A stretch of DNA of 64,000 bases from NCBI GenBank assembly GCA_022494885.1, contig JAGVSM010002762.1, forward strand, positions 83,616 to 147,615, given 5' to 3'. The position numbers and the translations under genes were made by a program. Positions 10,681 through 20,545 of this stretch are shown piece by piece (position 1 is the first letter of the stretch; the number at the start of each line of letters is the position of its first letter). The notes under the pieces are model-generated. The model did no database searches. It was not told the DNA's origin and saw nothing but the letters and a program-made list of their open reading frames with translations. The DNA is from Micrasema longulum. Its lineage: Eukaryota > Arthropoda > Insecta > Trichoptera > Brachycentridae.

Positions 10681-11250
10681 CCTTGGTTTGTTTGGTCTTT
10701 TCAAAAACAGTGATCATGCATATCGGTGGTTTTGCATTTAACCCCCTCAAATAATTATTATTGACAAAATGAATCATTGTTGTTATTATAAATTAATAAA
10801 AAAACTTGTTGAAGTGAAAAAGTCTGTTCAAGTGATAATTTTTAGACGAAAACTGTAGCATATATGTTCATTTAGAATGAGAAAAAAATAAAACACAATT
10901 ACAACATGTTTCAGGGCTTAATAACAATAGAAAATGTTTGTATTCGCGAAAAAAGAAATACAGAAGACGAAACATCAGATATAGGGGATGCCATATTATC
11001 TAAAAGAGGTACAATCCCCCAATAAATCCCCTTAGCTTCATTACAAGTGATTGAATTTCTCTCACAGTGAAGAAGGGGCTTTAAATAAGAAAAGGAATCA
11101 GATTGGTATTTTTTGAAAACAGAATAATAATAAAAAGCAACATACGATAATATTTAATTTATATTATGAAAAAATAATAAAAATGGTTGCAATAAAAATG
11201 AACTATTTTAGAGGAATTAATAAAATTACTTTGTTTTATGAACCACTTTT
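10681..11250. other. unassigned AT-rich sequence
   Basis: I see no recognisable gene, RNA or element between the LINE end and the hammerhead block. Confidence 0.4.
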
Positions 11251-11257
11251 TTATTGC

Positions 11258-11305
11258 CACAACCGACTAGTTTCGGAAACTCACGTTGCCCTCGTCAGGG
11301 TTATA
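11258..11305 (-). ncRNA. hammerhead ribozyme motif, complete core (type B)
   Basis: Minus-strand order: seven-pair stem I (UAUAACC with GGUUGUG), CUGACGA (11298-11292), stem II GGG-C-AAC / GUUUCC closed by a GUGA tetraloop (a GNRA loop), GAAAC (11274-11270), a two-pair stem III AC/GU with a UA loop, and cleavage triplet GUC (11267-11265). Every invariant core base of a hammerhead (CUGANGA, GAAA, UH) is present and all three stems can form. A two-pair stem III is typical of hammerheads from Penelope-like and related retroelements. I infer it derives from such an element; no coding part lies next to it. It could still cleave as an RNA. Confidence 0.8.
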
Positions 11306-11667
11306 CAGGATGTTTTTTAAACCCTGTCACATCCGAAACCACGATGATCAGCATGAGAAAGAAGACATATTGGCACATTAAAATATTTTTTTTAGAACGA
11401 CTAAAATCTTAAAAAATAAAACATAGAAAAAAACAAATAGTTGCTTACTTCTGCAGGGAGAAACGAGGAAGGGGGAGGGGGGAGTTTGAACCGCATGGCC
11501 GCGCTCCCCTCGCTGCTAAAAAAACTATAACTATAAAAATTGCTATTGTATTGCACTTATGTAAAACTAAATTATTTGGAAATCTAGGGTTTAGAGAATT
11601 TTGCAAATTAATGTTTTTTTTTTCTTTGACAGTTTGTATAATAGATGCTATTTTTAAGATGTTGTTT

Positions 11668-12115
11668 ATTTATTTGACGGACTTATGCAGTCCATTCAAG
11701 CAATTTTAAATACAATTTCTTATAATAAACACAGGCACTAATAAAATAAAATACAATTAAATTAAATTAAAGATAGGACAAAAAAATATTAAAATTACCA
11801 CCTCAAGACAAGATCCGGCCTATCTTAGTGATTTTTTAAATCTATAAAGACTTACACCAAAAAAGTCCAGATCTTGTCTCAAGTTTACAATACAACACAA
11901 TCGGGACATTGGTGCATGCGAGCCATAGTTTGTGCCGTGTTGATCGAGGAACAGCACAATCTTATTTCGCAACCGGAGGATTGGAACATTGAATGCCACT
12001 TGTTCCAGTAACGATGGTACATCAATTAAGCCATTCAGTAAATTAAACATAAATATGGAGTCAATATTATTTCTACTTTTTTGTAGACTTGAGATTTTTA
12101 ACATTGACTCCATTT
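11668..12115 (-). mobile_element. 5'-truncated LINE with 3' UTR (APMSRLC family), copy 1
   Basis: Coding (12113-11820) reads ISSLQKSRNNIDSIFMF, NLLNGLIDVPSLLEQV, then HAPMSRLCCIVNLRQDL and FFGVSLYRFKKSL before the stop. This is the extreme C terminus of Jockey/I-type reverse transcriptases. The 3' UTR ends near 11670 with TTTATTTATTTGACGGAC. At the truncation end an imperfect duplication of CATTGACTCCAT-TATT occurs at 12101-12138. Confidence 0.85.
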
Positions 12116-12418
12116 ATTAACATTGACTCCATTATTTTATTGTTGTCATTATATCGTATTTACTGCATTTTGTGGTTACCTACCGTATTGTATGGGACTC
12201 GTCGCACATTGTTCATTCGATGTGTATCAGCTAAATTTTTTAAAAAAATGTTTTTTTTTTCAGAATACGGTTTTGAAATTTAAAATACTTTTAAAAAAAA
12301 AAAAAAAATTACATTTCTTGATTTGAATTTTAACAAAAAAGTTTCTAACTTTTTATTTAGCTCTTTATTGTACCATTTTTAATTCAATTACAAGTTTTAA
12401 ACAATTATTTTTTTATAC
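12116..12418. other. AT-rich sequence with poly(A) run
   Basis: This contains an A-run at about 12292-12308 and no supported gene. Confidence 0.4.
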
Positions 12419-12535
12419 TTACGCACCCACACACACGCACCCTCTCCCTCATTCATTCCCACACGCACATGTATCCTCTCCCTCATTCATTCACGCATAC
12501 ACACATTCACACGAATACAAACGTCACACAAATAC
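12419..12535. repeat. CA-rich minisatellite-like stretch
   Basis: CACCCACACACACGCACC is followed by two imperfect copies of CCTCTCCCTCATTCATTC separated by CACACGCACATGTAT. C-rich and strand-asymmetric, it stands out from its AT-rich surroundings. Confidence 0.6.
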
Positions 12536-12849
12536 AATTACGAAACTTCTTTTCTAGGCTTTTTTAATATAATTTTAAGATGGTTTTTTGGGCAATCAAA
12601 CGTGGCAGCATACCACTTCAACGGTGATAATTTGTGACGCCAAAACGGGCGGAGTGATTTCAAAACTACAAAACTTAAAAAAAATATAGCGAAGATAATA
12701 CGATTCATATTTTTTTATTTTGACTTAGTTTGATGGTCTATTAACAAATTAAAAAGAAAAACACCGAGCTTCCTTATTATGTGACCCGTAGGCGCCAATT
12801 AAGGGTTGTAGCGAAGCACCTTAAGCTGTACTGGTTCACATGAGAACAA
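12536..12849. other. unassigned sequence
   Basis: Nothing recognised, apart from a GACGCCAAAACGGGCGGAG patch that is more GC-rich than its surroundings. Confidence 0.3.
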
Positions 12850-13378
12850 GTCAAAACAAAAACAAACAAACCATCACGCCGTTTCCCCGTAGGGGTAGGC
12901 AGAGAAGATAGAACGCCATATTCTTGGCCACTCTATCTTGGCATACATACCTTGCTTCCTCTACATTCATACATCTTCTCATGCACGCGCGCCTATTATT
13001 CCGACTTTTAACAAGTCCATCTTCAAGTATTTGTTGGATTTGGTCATGCTATGTCTTTCTCTATTTCTGCATCCATCAACATTTGAATCGTAAATATTTT
13101 TAGCCGTTCTTTCGCCGTCCATTCGTTCTACATGTCCAAATCAGCGCAGAGCTCCTTTCTTGATTTTGTAGATAATGCTTATCTCAGCCTTGCATAATGT
13201 ACGGATTTCAACATTTGTGCATCTATCGTACATGGTTAAACCTCACATTCGCCTGAGAGTTCACGTTTCGACAGCACTCAGTCTACTTTTATCTCTATTT
13301 TTCCAAGTCCATACTTTACTCTCATACATTAAGGTCGGGACCAGGACTCCATTGTGTACTGCTAATTTTGCATTTAAA
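12850..13378 (-). pseudogene. RTE-like LINE C-terminal fragment with 3' UTR
   Basis: On the minus strand one frame reads VLVPTLMYESKVWTWKNR, then DKSRLSAVET, then YDRCTNVEIRTLCKAEIS and FGHVERMDGERTAKNIYD. This is the classic LINE ending 'VLVPTLLYGSETW....ES.L.AVEM' and 'RWFGHVERM', with at least three stops. The 3' UTR contains the GC-rich motif ACGCCGTTTCCCCGTAGGGG, seen again at 40270-40440 and 41190-41245 and, from general knowledge, common in RTE-type elements of moths. It ends against the hammerhead repeat at about 13376. Confidence 0.85.
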
Positions 13379-13475
13379 GAACACTTTGTAAATTTACCAC
13401 AAAAGAGTTTAATACATTAAAACACGACTAGTTTCGGGTAATCAGTATTACTCATCCTTAGGTGTAAATATAAAC
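13379..13475 (-). mobile_element. hammerhead-bearing repeat (type C), copy 1
   Basis: CACTTTGTAAATTTACCAC, then GAGTTTAATACATTAAAAC and the hammerhead block are shared with 25785-25876 and, inverted, 26279-26385. On the minus strand the core reads CUAAGGA (G5 changed to A), a seven-pair stem II (ACCC/GAGU variant) with an ACUG loop, GAAAC, UA, GUC; stem I ACAC/GUGU can form. The single G-to-A change in the core should block cleavage. Confidence 0.65.
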
Positions 13476-14266
13476 TAAACAGCTTGCCCACCACATACCG
13501 CACACCGCATCTGAGGACATAAGTCTCCTTGGCGATGCCCACATACACGGAAAATTTGCTCATTGTTAAACGAGAAAAGCTGACCAAAAGTGTTTTCTGA
13601 AATCTGGTAGCCTTAGATCTCTGTGCTGAAAGAAAATAATCCAGAAGTACATTATATGTACTTCATTGGATCGAGAAGAGAGAGATGTGAATTTTTCACT
13701 CTATAAACTAAACATTTAAAATAATAATTTGGCCTCTTGCGAGAAACATAGTGCTAGTAAATATGTAATGTACAATATATATAGTAAATGAGGCGCAACC
13801 AATTGGAGAAATGGGTCTATTTATTAAACGTCTGTGTATAAAGTACAATAAATAGGCTTGGTTAAAAATGTTTAAAAATATCTTGTTCAATAAATCCCCA
13901 AACTTAATTAAATGTCGTACGAAAATCGTGTTCGTTTTTCATCGGCTTTTTTGTTCATTTAGTTTTAGATTTTCCGACGAGCAATTGGACTCACTCGTCC
14001 ATCATTCGTTTATTTTTTTCTTACTCAAACAAAGCAATGCTTGAATTGTTTTTCAACGCTTTCTACCAAAGATAAACAAAATGTCGTCGTAGTTCAGGCA
14101 AAAATCACTAACCCTAATGACAGTTTTGAGTATATTGGAATATGTCATTCGAAGCGTAAAATTATGTTCTTTAAGAAGCAAATGTCACCAAGGTAACTTA
14201 ATCAGAAAAAAGTCGCGTAATTCTGAATTATTTGTTTTTATACTACGTGACTTTATATTAGAATAA
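13476..14266. other. unassigned AT-rich sequence
   Basis: GAAGTACAT and ATGTACTTC form a nine-base inverted repeat near 13644-13664 with a 3-nt loop. No gene or element can be supported. Confidence 0.4.
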
Positions 14267-14268
14267 TA

Positions 14269-14523
14269 TTGCCTCTCTTCAAAACGAAAGTGTTATCTCG
14301 AAAAATGCAATTTTACAGGAAGTTATAAAAAATCTAAACGAATGTTTTTTTACTATGGATCTTCAATTAATTTCTTTATCTTAAATTAAAATCCATGGTA
14401 AAATTAAACATTCGATCAGGTTTCATACTTCCCTTTAATGTTGTAAATGTTTAAAAGGGTGAAAGTGTACTTCCTGTAAAATTACGTTTTTCGAGATAAC
14501 ACGTTGTTCTTGCAAAGAGGCGA
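14269..14523. mobile_element. 255-bp MITE with about 55-bp inverted ends and TA duplication
   Basis: The left end (TTGCCTCTCTTCAAAACG, GTTATCTCGAAAAATG, AATTTTACAGGAAGT) and right end (ACTTCCTGTAAAATTA, TTTTTCGAGATAACAC, TGCAAAGAGGCGA) are inverted copies over roughly 55 bp. TA flanks the element on both sides (14267-14268 and 14524-14525). This fits a non-autonomous Tc1/mariner-type element. The middle has a further short palindrome (CTATGGAT / ATCCATGG). No other copy was recognised in the window. Confidence 0.75.
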
Positions 14524-14589
14524 TATAGTTGACCTTAAAAACCCGTTGAAAAATATTTATTAAAATAAAATAAAAAATTTAACCAGAAT

Positions 14590-14872
14590 ATTATTAATTG
14601 ATTTATATATTACATAAATGGCCTAAGCCAATTACAATAGTCATATGAAGAAACATATGTACACGAAACTGAAAGAAAATATCATAAAACCATGTAGCAA
14701 AGACAAACAAGGGTAATAAAATAATGGTATACAATAAACATGTAAGACTTCGAGCTAAATCATGCCAATCCATTTACATCTCACACTGTTTTAGTGGAGA
14801 TGAGATCTACAAAAAGACGGAAGATGTATCCCAAAGAATTCCAAGTTGTGTGAAAAATTGACTAATTATAAT
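14590..14872 (-). mobile_element. LINE 3' end (APMSRLC family), copy 2
   Basis: GGCCTAAGCCAATTACAATA, then AGCAAAGACAAACAAGGG, GAGCTAAATCATGCCAATCC and AAGACGGAAGATGTATCCC match 52650-52900 closely. It keeps the 3' UTR and only about the last 25 codons. Confidence 0.8.
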
Positions 14873-14959
14873 AATTATTTCTAATATTTTCTTCATTTTA
14901 CTAACTCTCATAGCTTACATTGTCCTGATTATAAACAAGCTTAAGTCACTTAATCACAT

Positions 14960-15062
14960 TTGAGCTACCTTGCCTCATTAAAAACCTTGCAGATATTAAA
15001 TGTGTCTCAGTTTAACTTTTCTATAGCTGGTTGTTTTCTGCATAACTACGTTTAACTGTTTA
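14960..15062 (-). repeat. family G inverted-end repeat, end fragment
   Basis: GTCTCAGTTTAACTTTTC, then TATAGCTGGTTGTTTTC and TGCATAACTACGTTTAA are the reverse complement of the left end of 22610-23041. The following 15063-15235 holds two copies of GCGGCACCGCT about 85 bp apart; otherwise unassigned. Confidence 0.55.
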
Positions 15063-15521
15063 TACTGCTGTGATGGCTGTCCTGCAAATGGCGGCACCGC
15101 TATTTGACGTCCTGCTTACAATCAATGCTCTCTAGGAAACCTGCTCTCTCTAGGCTTTACAGAGAAGGCTGCTAGATAGCGGCACCGCTCTCTTAGGAAA
15201 CCAAAACTTAAATGTTAATTATATCATTCCCCATTAACTAGAATTTCGTTTGCATTTATAAGGCTTTTTTATTAATTGTTACATATTTATTACAGAAATT
15301 TAAATTCAACTAATTTATACAATAGGTCAATTGAGTTGTAAAAGTATACATATATTTTTTTTGTTTTTACTGGTGAGTCATCTAAACTGCCTAAATAATG
15401 TATTATTTTTTGTCATAAATATAATTTACTTAAATAAAACATTTAAATCAATTCCTATAGTTTTTTTAAACCTTAAGTTAAGGCATAATACATATAAAAT
15501 TATTTATAAATGAGATACATT

Positions 15522-16293
15522 TATATGAGGGGATTAAAAGCAATCTTAGAAATGTCCACCAAAAACGATGCCAAAAAAATTATCAATGCCAAAATAAACT
15601 ATACATAAAATAATAATAGCGTAATTCAAAACCGTCTCTAAAACTTGCAAAAACAGATTTCAATTATATTACTTGACATCGCAAACTTAGCATTCTCCAT
15701 TTAGTTAGTGAAGCATTATTAGAGATGTAGGAATAAAGTAGTTAAGTGTTGGTTGGAGCTCCTACCCCAGTTAGAGATTGACAGAGATCACACGAGATTC
15801 CTGTTTAATGCGTATTTATTACATGTCAAATAAGATACAGCCTTGGTTGTGTAGCACGAGCGTAGCGGCGATTATGGGTTGAAGAGACTGCACTTGAACT
15901 ACATGCTGGAACTGAGTGACGTCGTCGAGCTGGATTGAAGTGAACTGAACTTGTTGGGCTGACTGACTGGCATTGGTTCTATGGTCTCTTTATAGACGAT
16001 GTTCCTTTGTAGTTCATTTCTTCATGGCAGTGACAACGTGAATGTACTGCAGAACGATGCTCCCGGTTAAACGTGCAATACTATAAGAGTCGCATTATAC
16101 GAATGTATTGAATTCGATAGAAAATCGTCGGTTATTAGTTTACTTCAGGTGAACTTATTTAACACATGTGTGTCATCCATTATGAACTACGAACCCTACA
16201 GAGATCTCACAATTATTTTTTCAATGTTTTGGAAAATTTCTCAAAAACTCCTTCAATGGACATTTCTAAGTTTACTTTTAACACCCTCATATA
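15522..16293. mobile_element. older element with inverted ends, split by a solo LTR
   Basis: TATATGAGGGGATTAAAAG then CTTAGAAATGTCCA at the left end, and TGGACATTTCTAAGTTTAC then TTTTAACACCCTCATATA at the right, are inverted copies over about 38 bp with a few mismatches. Without the LTR (15726-16200) and one 4-bp duplication the element would be about 293 bp, a MITE-like size. No coding. Confidence 0.65.
15726..16200. mobile_element. solo LTR, 475 bp
   Basis: The sequence begins TGTAGG and ends CCTACA, perfect inverted termini, and is flanked by GAGA on both sides (15722-15725 and 16201-16204), a 4-bp target duplication. It is more GC-balanced than its surroundings and has TATA-like TCTTTATAGA near 15985. 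No gag-pol coding is present, so it is best read as a solo LTR left by recombination between the two LTRs of a retrotransposon, with Ty3/gypsy suggested by the 4-bp duplication. Orientation is not settled. Confidence 0.8.
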
Positions 16294-17120
16294 CAGTATT
16301 ATTACTAGAGCAAATGTAAGAATATATTAATTTATGTGTGCCCGAATTTTCAGATTTAAAAATAAATAATAAATATACCACAAATATCTAAAAAAAAAAC
16401 TAGAAATCAATATATCTATTTATTAACATACATATATTTAAAAATGATAAGAGGTACTAAACTGCCGGTTTCCCCATTAAAAAAAAGTAAAATCTGACAG
16501 ACATAACGACGGACAACAAATTTAGCACACTAGGCAGATACAAAAAAAAACACTTCTGCTACTAAAGAAAAAAAACAAATTACAGACAAAGACACTATAA
16601 TTTTCTGGCCCCTAAGATATACAACTTTTTCAGGATGGATATATCGGTAAGCGAAACGAAAAATAATGTTTTCAAAACTTTAGTCCATAAATGGATTATT
16701 AAAAATAAAAAGACGAGACAGGAGGCTGAGGAATATGTTTCATATTTCAGAATATAATTTTAATTTCTTGAAAGTCCTTTCTCATTTTGTTCATGTAGTT
16801 ATCTTTTAAAATCTTTTTTCATATTTCTTTTGAATTTTTACACCTATAATATTTTGATGTGACTTGACAATTGATGTGAAAGTATTTATATTATGTATAA
16901 AATAAATAATACACTGACACTCCGGAACGTGCCTGTGGGCCAGTGGAGTGACTACATCCATAAACAAAAAGGAAATGATATTTAATCTACCTAGTGTACT
17001 ACAGTATTTTTTTTTGTTAATGTATTTGTTTTATATATTGGATTAAATAAAAATAAATAATATATATTTATATTTTAAATAAATATACTTAATATGAAAA
17101 TAACACAATTTTATTATTAT
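16294..17120. other. unassigned AT-rich sequence
   Basis: Nothing can be supported. A short GC-richer piece near 16918-16960 (CTCCGGAACGTGCCTGTGG) has no partner in the window. Confidence 0.4.
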
Positions 17121-17122
17121 TG

Positions 17123-17775
17123 TTACAGCACACATATTTTTATTTTAAATAATCTTTTCTGTCGTTCCTCAGTTCTGAGGGTCGTGATCATTGGTACTCT
17201 CACCAGCCATTCCATTGACAAAGCGTCTCCACTCTTCATGGCTCTGCGCCACAGTTCCATCGCCCGTGAGGTTGTTTTCACCTGGTCGATCCATAAAGCT
17301 GCAGCTCTGCCTCTGCTTCTTCGTCCTGGCACACTGCCCGTAATTATTTTTTTCTCCAGATTTTCTGGGTCTCGTCTGTCTATTTGACCGAAGAACTGCA
17401 GCATATGGCCGATAGGCGAACTTTTTTTAAATTTAATTTTTTTATTTTCTTTTATTTAGGAAACATCCAGTACAGTTACATAGTTTTATATTTTAATATA
17501 ATATAGTATAAATAATATAATAAATTTAAGTTTTATGTTGAGATCTTCCAGTATATAGAGACATTTGTTCTTCTGGCTGTCCATGGTATTCTCAGCATTC
17601 GACGCCAACACCACATCTCGAAGGCATCTATTCTCTCCTGCTCACGTGCTTTAATTGTCCACGTTTCTGCGCCATACAAGAATGTTGGGAACACAAGCGT
17701 ACGCACTATGAATATTTTAGTCTTTTTCGAGATGCCTTGGTCTTGCCAAATTTTGGTCAGTCGAGTCATGGTATT
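17123..17775 (-). pseudogene. endonuclease-RT LINE C-terminal fragment, split by an insert
   Basis: Upstream part (17769-17555): KTKIFIVRTLVFPTFLYG, AETWTIKAREQERIDAFE, MWCWRRMLRIPWTARRTN. Downstream part (17420-17123): MLQFFGQIDRRDPENLEK, then VPGRRSRGRAAALWID. These are the ordered blocks 'LY.AETWT', 'FEM.CWR..L.I.WT.R.TN', 'Q.FGHI.RR....LE' and 'G.R.RGR....W.D' of insect endonuclease-reverse transcriptases (often named craniofacial development protein 2-like in databases). Both parts are open; they are separated by about 130 bp of foreign AT-rich DNA. Confidence 0.85.
17425..17553. mobile_element. AT-rich insert in the LINE at 17123-17775
   Basis: This separates 'RTNVSI' from 'MLQFFG', which are close together in intact relatives. 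It contains TTTTCTTTTATTTAGGAAAC and AT-only runs, and resembles a LINE 3' UTR/tail in minus orientation, but cannot be assigned. Confidence 0.5.
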
Positions 17776-18246
17776 TACAGCTATTAGGATACGTCTTTTA
17801 ATTTCTAAATTATTTTAAATAAATATACCTAATATAAAAAAACACAATTTTATTATTATTATTACATAATATTATTATTACAGCACAATATGCCTATGTG
17901 TGCCTTGCTTCAAGATTGAAAAGTTAATCATTTATAAATGCTACGTCATTCCCAGTAAAACATGAAATCAACTTGCGTCCTTCTACATCGGACCACAATT
18001 TTTCTGACTCCCCCCGACCAATACATATTAAAAATGCAGCCAATAACTTTCTCAGCCTGGCAATCCCACCACATTATCATGAATTTAGGATAAGGTTATA
18101 TAAATATATCCTCGGGCCTATATAGTGATGCTGCTTTTGAGCCAAAAAGTATTAACTCTCCTCTATGGAATCAGATTCTTATTTAAGTGTTTAGTATTAT
18201 GACTTTGGCAAATAGTCGCGTATTTTTCCCTGTTGAGATTTATAAA
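17776..18246. other. unassigned sequence
   Basis: AT-rich with nothing recognised. The TTTTAAATAAATATACCTAA / CACAATTTTATTATTATT block at 17811-17862 repeats 17074-17123, so the LINE piece is bracketed by about 50 bp of direct similarity. Confidence 0.45.
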
Positions 18247-18274
18247 TCTGACACGTGTTATAACACGTGTCAGA
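18247..18274. repeat. 28-bp perfect palindrome
   Basis: TCTGACACGTGTTA is followed without a spacer by its exact complement TAACACGTGTCAGA. Each half carries a CACGTG hexamer, the E-box/G-box bHLH recognition sequence. No adjacent gene is seen, so any regulatory role is a guess. Confidence 0.9.
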
Positions 18275-18697
18275 ATAACAACAAAAATCTTATAAGATAC
18301 ATATAATATATTACGACTTATTTTAATGTTTACAATCAAAATTTTGGAAAAAAGTATTTTTATTCAACGCGAGCGAGTGGATCGTAGGCGTCGACAAACA
18401 TGCCGAAAGAATAAGACAAAATTCTCAGTAATACCGATAAATATTTGTGAAGTTTTTTTTGATGTACTCGTATTATTTTTCATAGTATTTATTTATAAAA
18501 CTTGGCGATTGTCAATATTTATGTCGCTTATATTTAGAATTATTTTTTACGTTTAAGTCGTAAAAACAAGTGAGGCTCAAATCAGATAGCGAAATACGAT
18601 TTTGATTGCGTTAGAGAGATGATATTATATGACATACAGACAAACTTATGAAACGAAGGTATGACATGATAAAGGTTCAGATTCGAGTAGGAGTGCA

Positions 18698-18985
18698 TTG
18701 TCACTGCAGTTAGTGATTGGCACGTTTGCCTACCATTATTGAGGTCCTGGTTTCGATTCCTGGCAGGGTTGAAGGGAAATATTTATTTCTATGGTGGTTA
18801 ATAATTGCAATATTTCCGGATCCCGAGCATGGGACTTGAAGCGTAAGACTGATAATCTTGCCTCCATGTTTGAAATGATCGCGACATCCTGCATTGGAGT
18901 ACCATTGCAGTGCCCTATACTCCCGTGTATTGGAAAAAAAAACTATGCCCTATGCACCACTGGGTGTGAATAGGAAAATAAAGAT
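18698..18985 (+). mobile_element. SINE-A, diverged full-length copy
   Basis: The head TTAGTGATTGGCACGTTTGC, then CCTGGTTTCGATTCCTGG (B box), the body GGACTTGAAGCGTAAGACTG and the 3' part ACCATTGCAGTGCCCTATA match SINE-A. Near the 3' end CTATGCCCTATGCACCACTG duplicates the tail block. The long open frame here is a chance reading of the SINE. Confidence 0.75.
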
Positions 18986-19059
18986 AATTAAATATGTAGA
19001 TACACATATTTTTAAATTTTTGTGTTAATTCGAAATTGGAGTTTTTTTAAAAAATGAAT

Positions 19060-19214
19060 AACCCGCTAAGTCTCTACTGTAGAGGTTTTTCGGCAGGCTG
19101 GAAATAGGATATGGAAAGGAGTTATGAAAAATACAACACAATACCCAGACCAATTGAGAAAAATCTTTCTCGGATTTTTCTAGCAACTGGCGGGAATCAA
19201 ACCCGCAACCTTAT
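19060..19214 (-). repeat. possible third tRNA-like SINE
   Basis: On the minus strand GCGGGTTTGATTCCCGCC looks like a T-arm with B box and its complement, followed by a non-tRNA body (GAGAAAGATTTTTCTC hairpin). No A box is clear. It is a single copy in the window, so this is tentative. Confidence 0.35.
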
Positions 19215-19225
19215 ATATATTTTTT

Positions 19226-19461
19226 TCATTCCCTTTCCGCACCTAATGGTGCATAGGGCACTGCACAGCGTATCTTGATCATTTTTGTAATGGGAAGGTA
19301 AGGCGATCAGTCTTAAGCTTCAGGAACCAGTCGAGGGACTGAAATATTCTAAGTGTAAAAACTCGCTTTTAAATCATATTTCATATCAACCATGTCGGGA
19401 ATCGAACCCGAGACCTCTTGCATGGACGGCAATTGCACTGACCATTACACCAAGAGGCCGA
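19226..19461 (-). mobile_element. SINE-A
   Basis: Read on the minus strand: GGCCTCTTGGTGTAATGG (A box), GGTCTCGGGTTCGATTCC (B box), the body with ATTTCAGTCCCTCGACTGG, AAGCTTAAGACTGATCGCC, and the 3' end GCACCATTAGGTGCGG. It is full length and moderately diverged. Confidence 0.85.
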
Positions 19462-20141
19462 CTAAAACAACTAAATAACTAACTTACTTTTTGGTCGGAC
19501 ACAAACCGTGTTACAAAATGGATTGTCGCAGATCGGTATGCGAACCTTGGACCTCTCGGACCACAACCTATCTCAAAAATTAAAAAGTCCATCTTACGAA
19601 TCTAGCTACTGTAATGTTATTTGACATTAATTAATAAGTGCTTATATTGCTTCAACGCCCATAAAGCGTCTTATTCACTTACGTTGTTTTCAGGTTGTAA
19701 TGGATTTCATTACCACAAACCTCATATAATATGTATAAGTATATTTATGTAATAATTACGGAGGTCGCTCTATTGTCACAGGACAAACAATATTGGATCG
19801 TAAACTTTTGGAATCGTCATAAACTTACAAACAAGGAAATCCAAAACATTAAGAGGGTTGTAAATAAATACTAAATTACAATTTTTAATTATTTAATTTC
19901 AGGAAAACGCGGCAAGTTTGCTACGAACTGACCCAAATTCTTTGTAGTCACTGTGGATTTATGATCTATCTAAGACCTTCTATCATATCAAGCTCTCAGA
20001 AATCAATTATATGTACAGTATTTATTTTAGACAGATGTACAAATGAAATTTGAACATTTAGTTGAACCTTAACTAATAAACAATACATACAAAAATAATT
20101 ACATTAAAAAAAACATTTTTATAAAATCCAGACGCTCTCCG
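19462..20141. other. mostly unassigned; weak tRNA-like block
   Basis: Minus-strand CCAAGGTTCGCATACCGATC at 19532-19552 resembles a B box and could be another decayed tRNA-derived repeat. The rest is unassigned. Confidence 0.3.
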
Positions 20142-20402
20142 ATGACACTCTATCTACCAATGTGGATGTTTGTTTTTAACAAAAGTCATCGCCATACCAT
20201 GAAACGATGCGATAGACCGAGCATCCCTAATCTCTTTTGGCAACTCATTAAACATTTTAAGTCTTTTTTAATAAAGATTGTTTCGAGTTGCCTGGATTCT
20301 TGTTTTAGGGAGTCTGAAACCTTCACCTCCTCTCTTAGGATTGCGATAAATTTCGGCATTACGCTAAACATCGCGAAATATTTATTCAGGCAATATTTTT
20401 AA
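20142..20402 (-). pseudogene. LINE C-terminal fragment (RTRIQATRNNLY type)
   Basis: The minus strand reads RLPKTRIQATRNNLY, a stop, then KRLKMFNELPKEIRDARS and FHGMAMTFVKNKH before the final stop. The pattern 'TR...T..NLYY.GLKMFN.LP.EIR' is the end of CR1/Jockey-type LINE ORFs. One internal stop. It is the same general type as 3165-3514 and 28440-28680 but a different family. Confidence 0.75.
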
Positions 20403-20464
20403 AAAAAATTTAAATATTAATGGCTGTCTATTTGGTGATTCGGTATTCTAATATGCTCCATATT

Positions 20465-20545
20465 TGTTGATGCATTGTCCTTTTTTCAGCTTTGAATGAA
20501 TGCAGCTGGAGGCGCAATGCAGAAATCTGAAAAAGGACACGAGGT
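20465..20545 (+). pseudogene. R1-like LINE tail fragment
   Basis: TGCATTGTCCTTTTTTCAG-C and GCAGCTGGAGGCGCAATGC match the minus-strand coding of 46134-46664 (the HCPFFSFQRQQLEARCR segment). Only about 25 codons remain. The apparent GTCC...GGAC hairpin is a by-product of this sequence. Confidence 0.6.

Noticed and set aside
20477..20538. Hairpin resembling a microRNA precursor
   Set aside because: The same bases are coding sequence of the R1-like LINE tail at 46134-46664, so the pairing is incidental.
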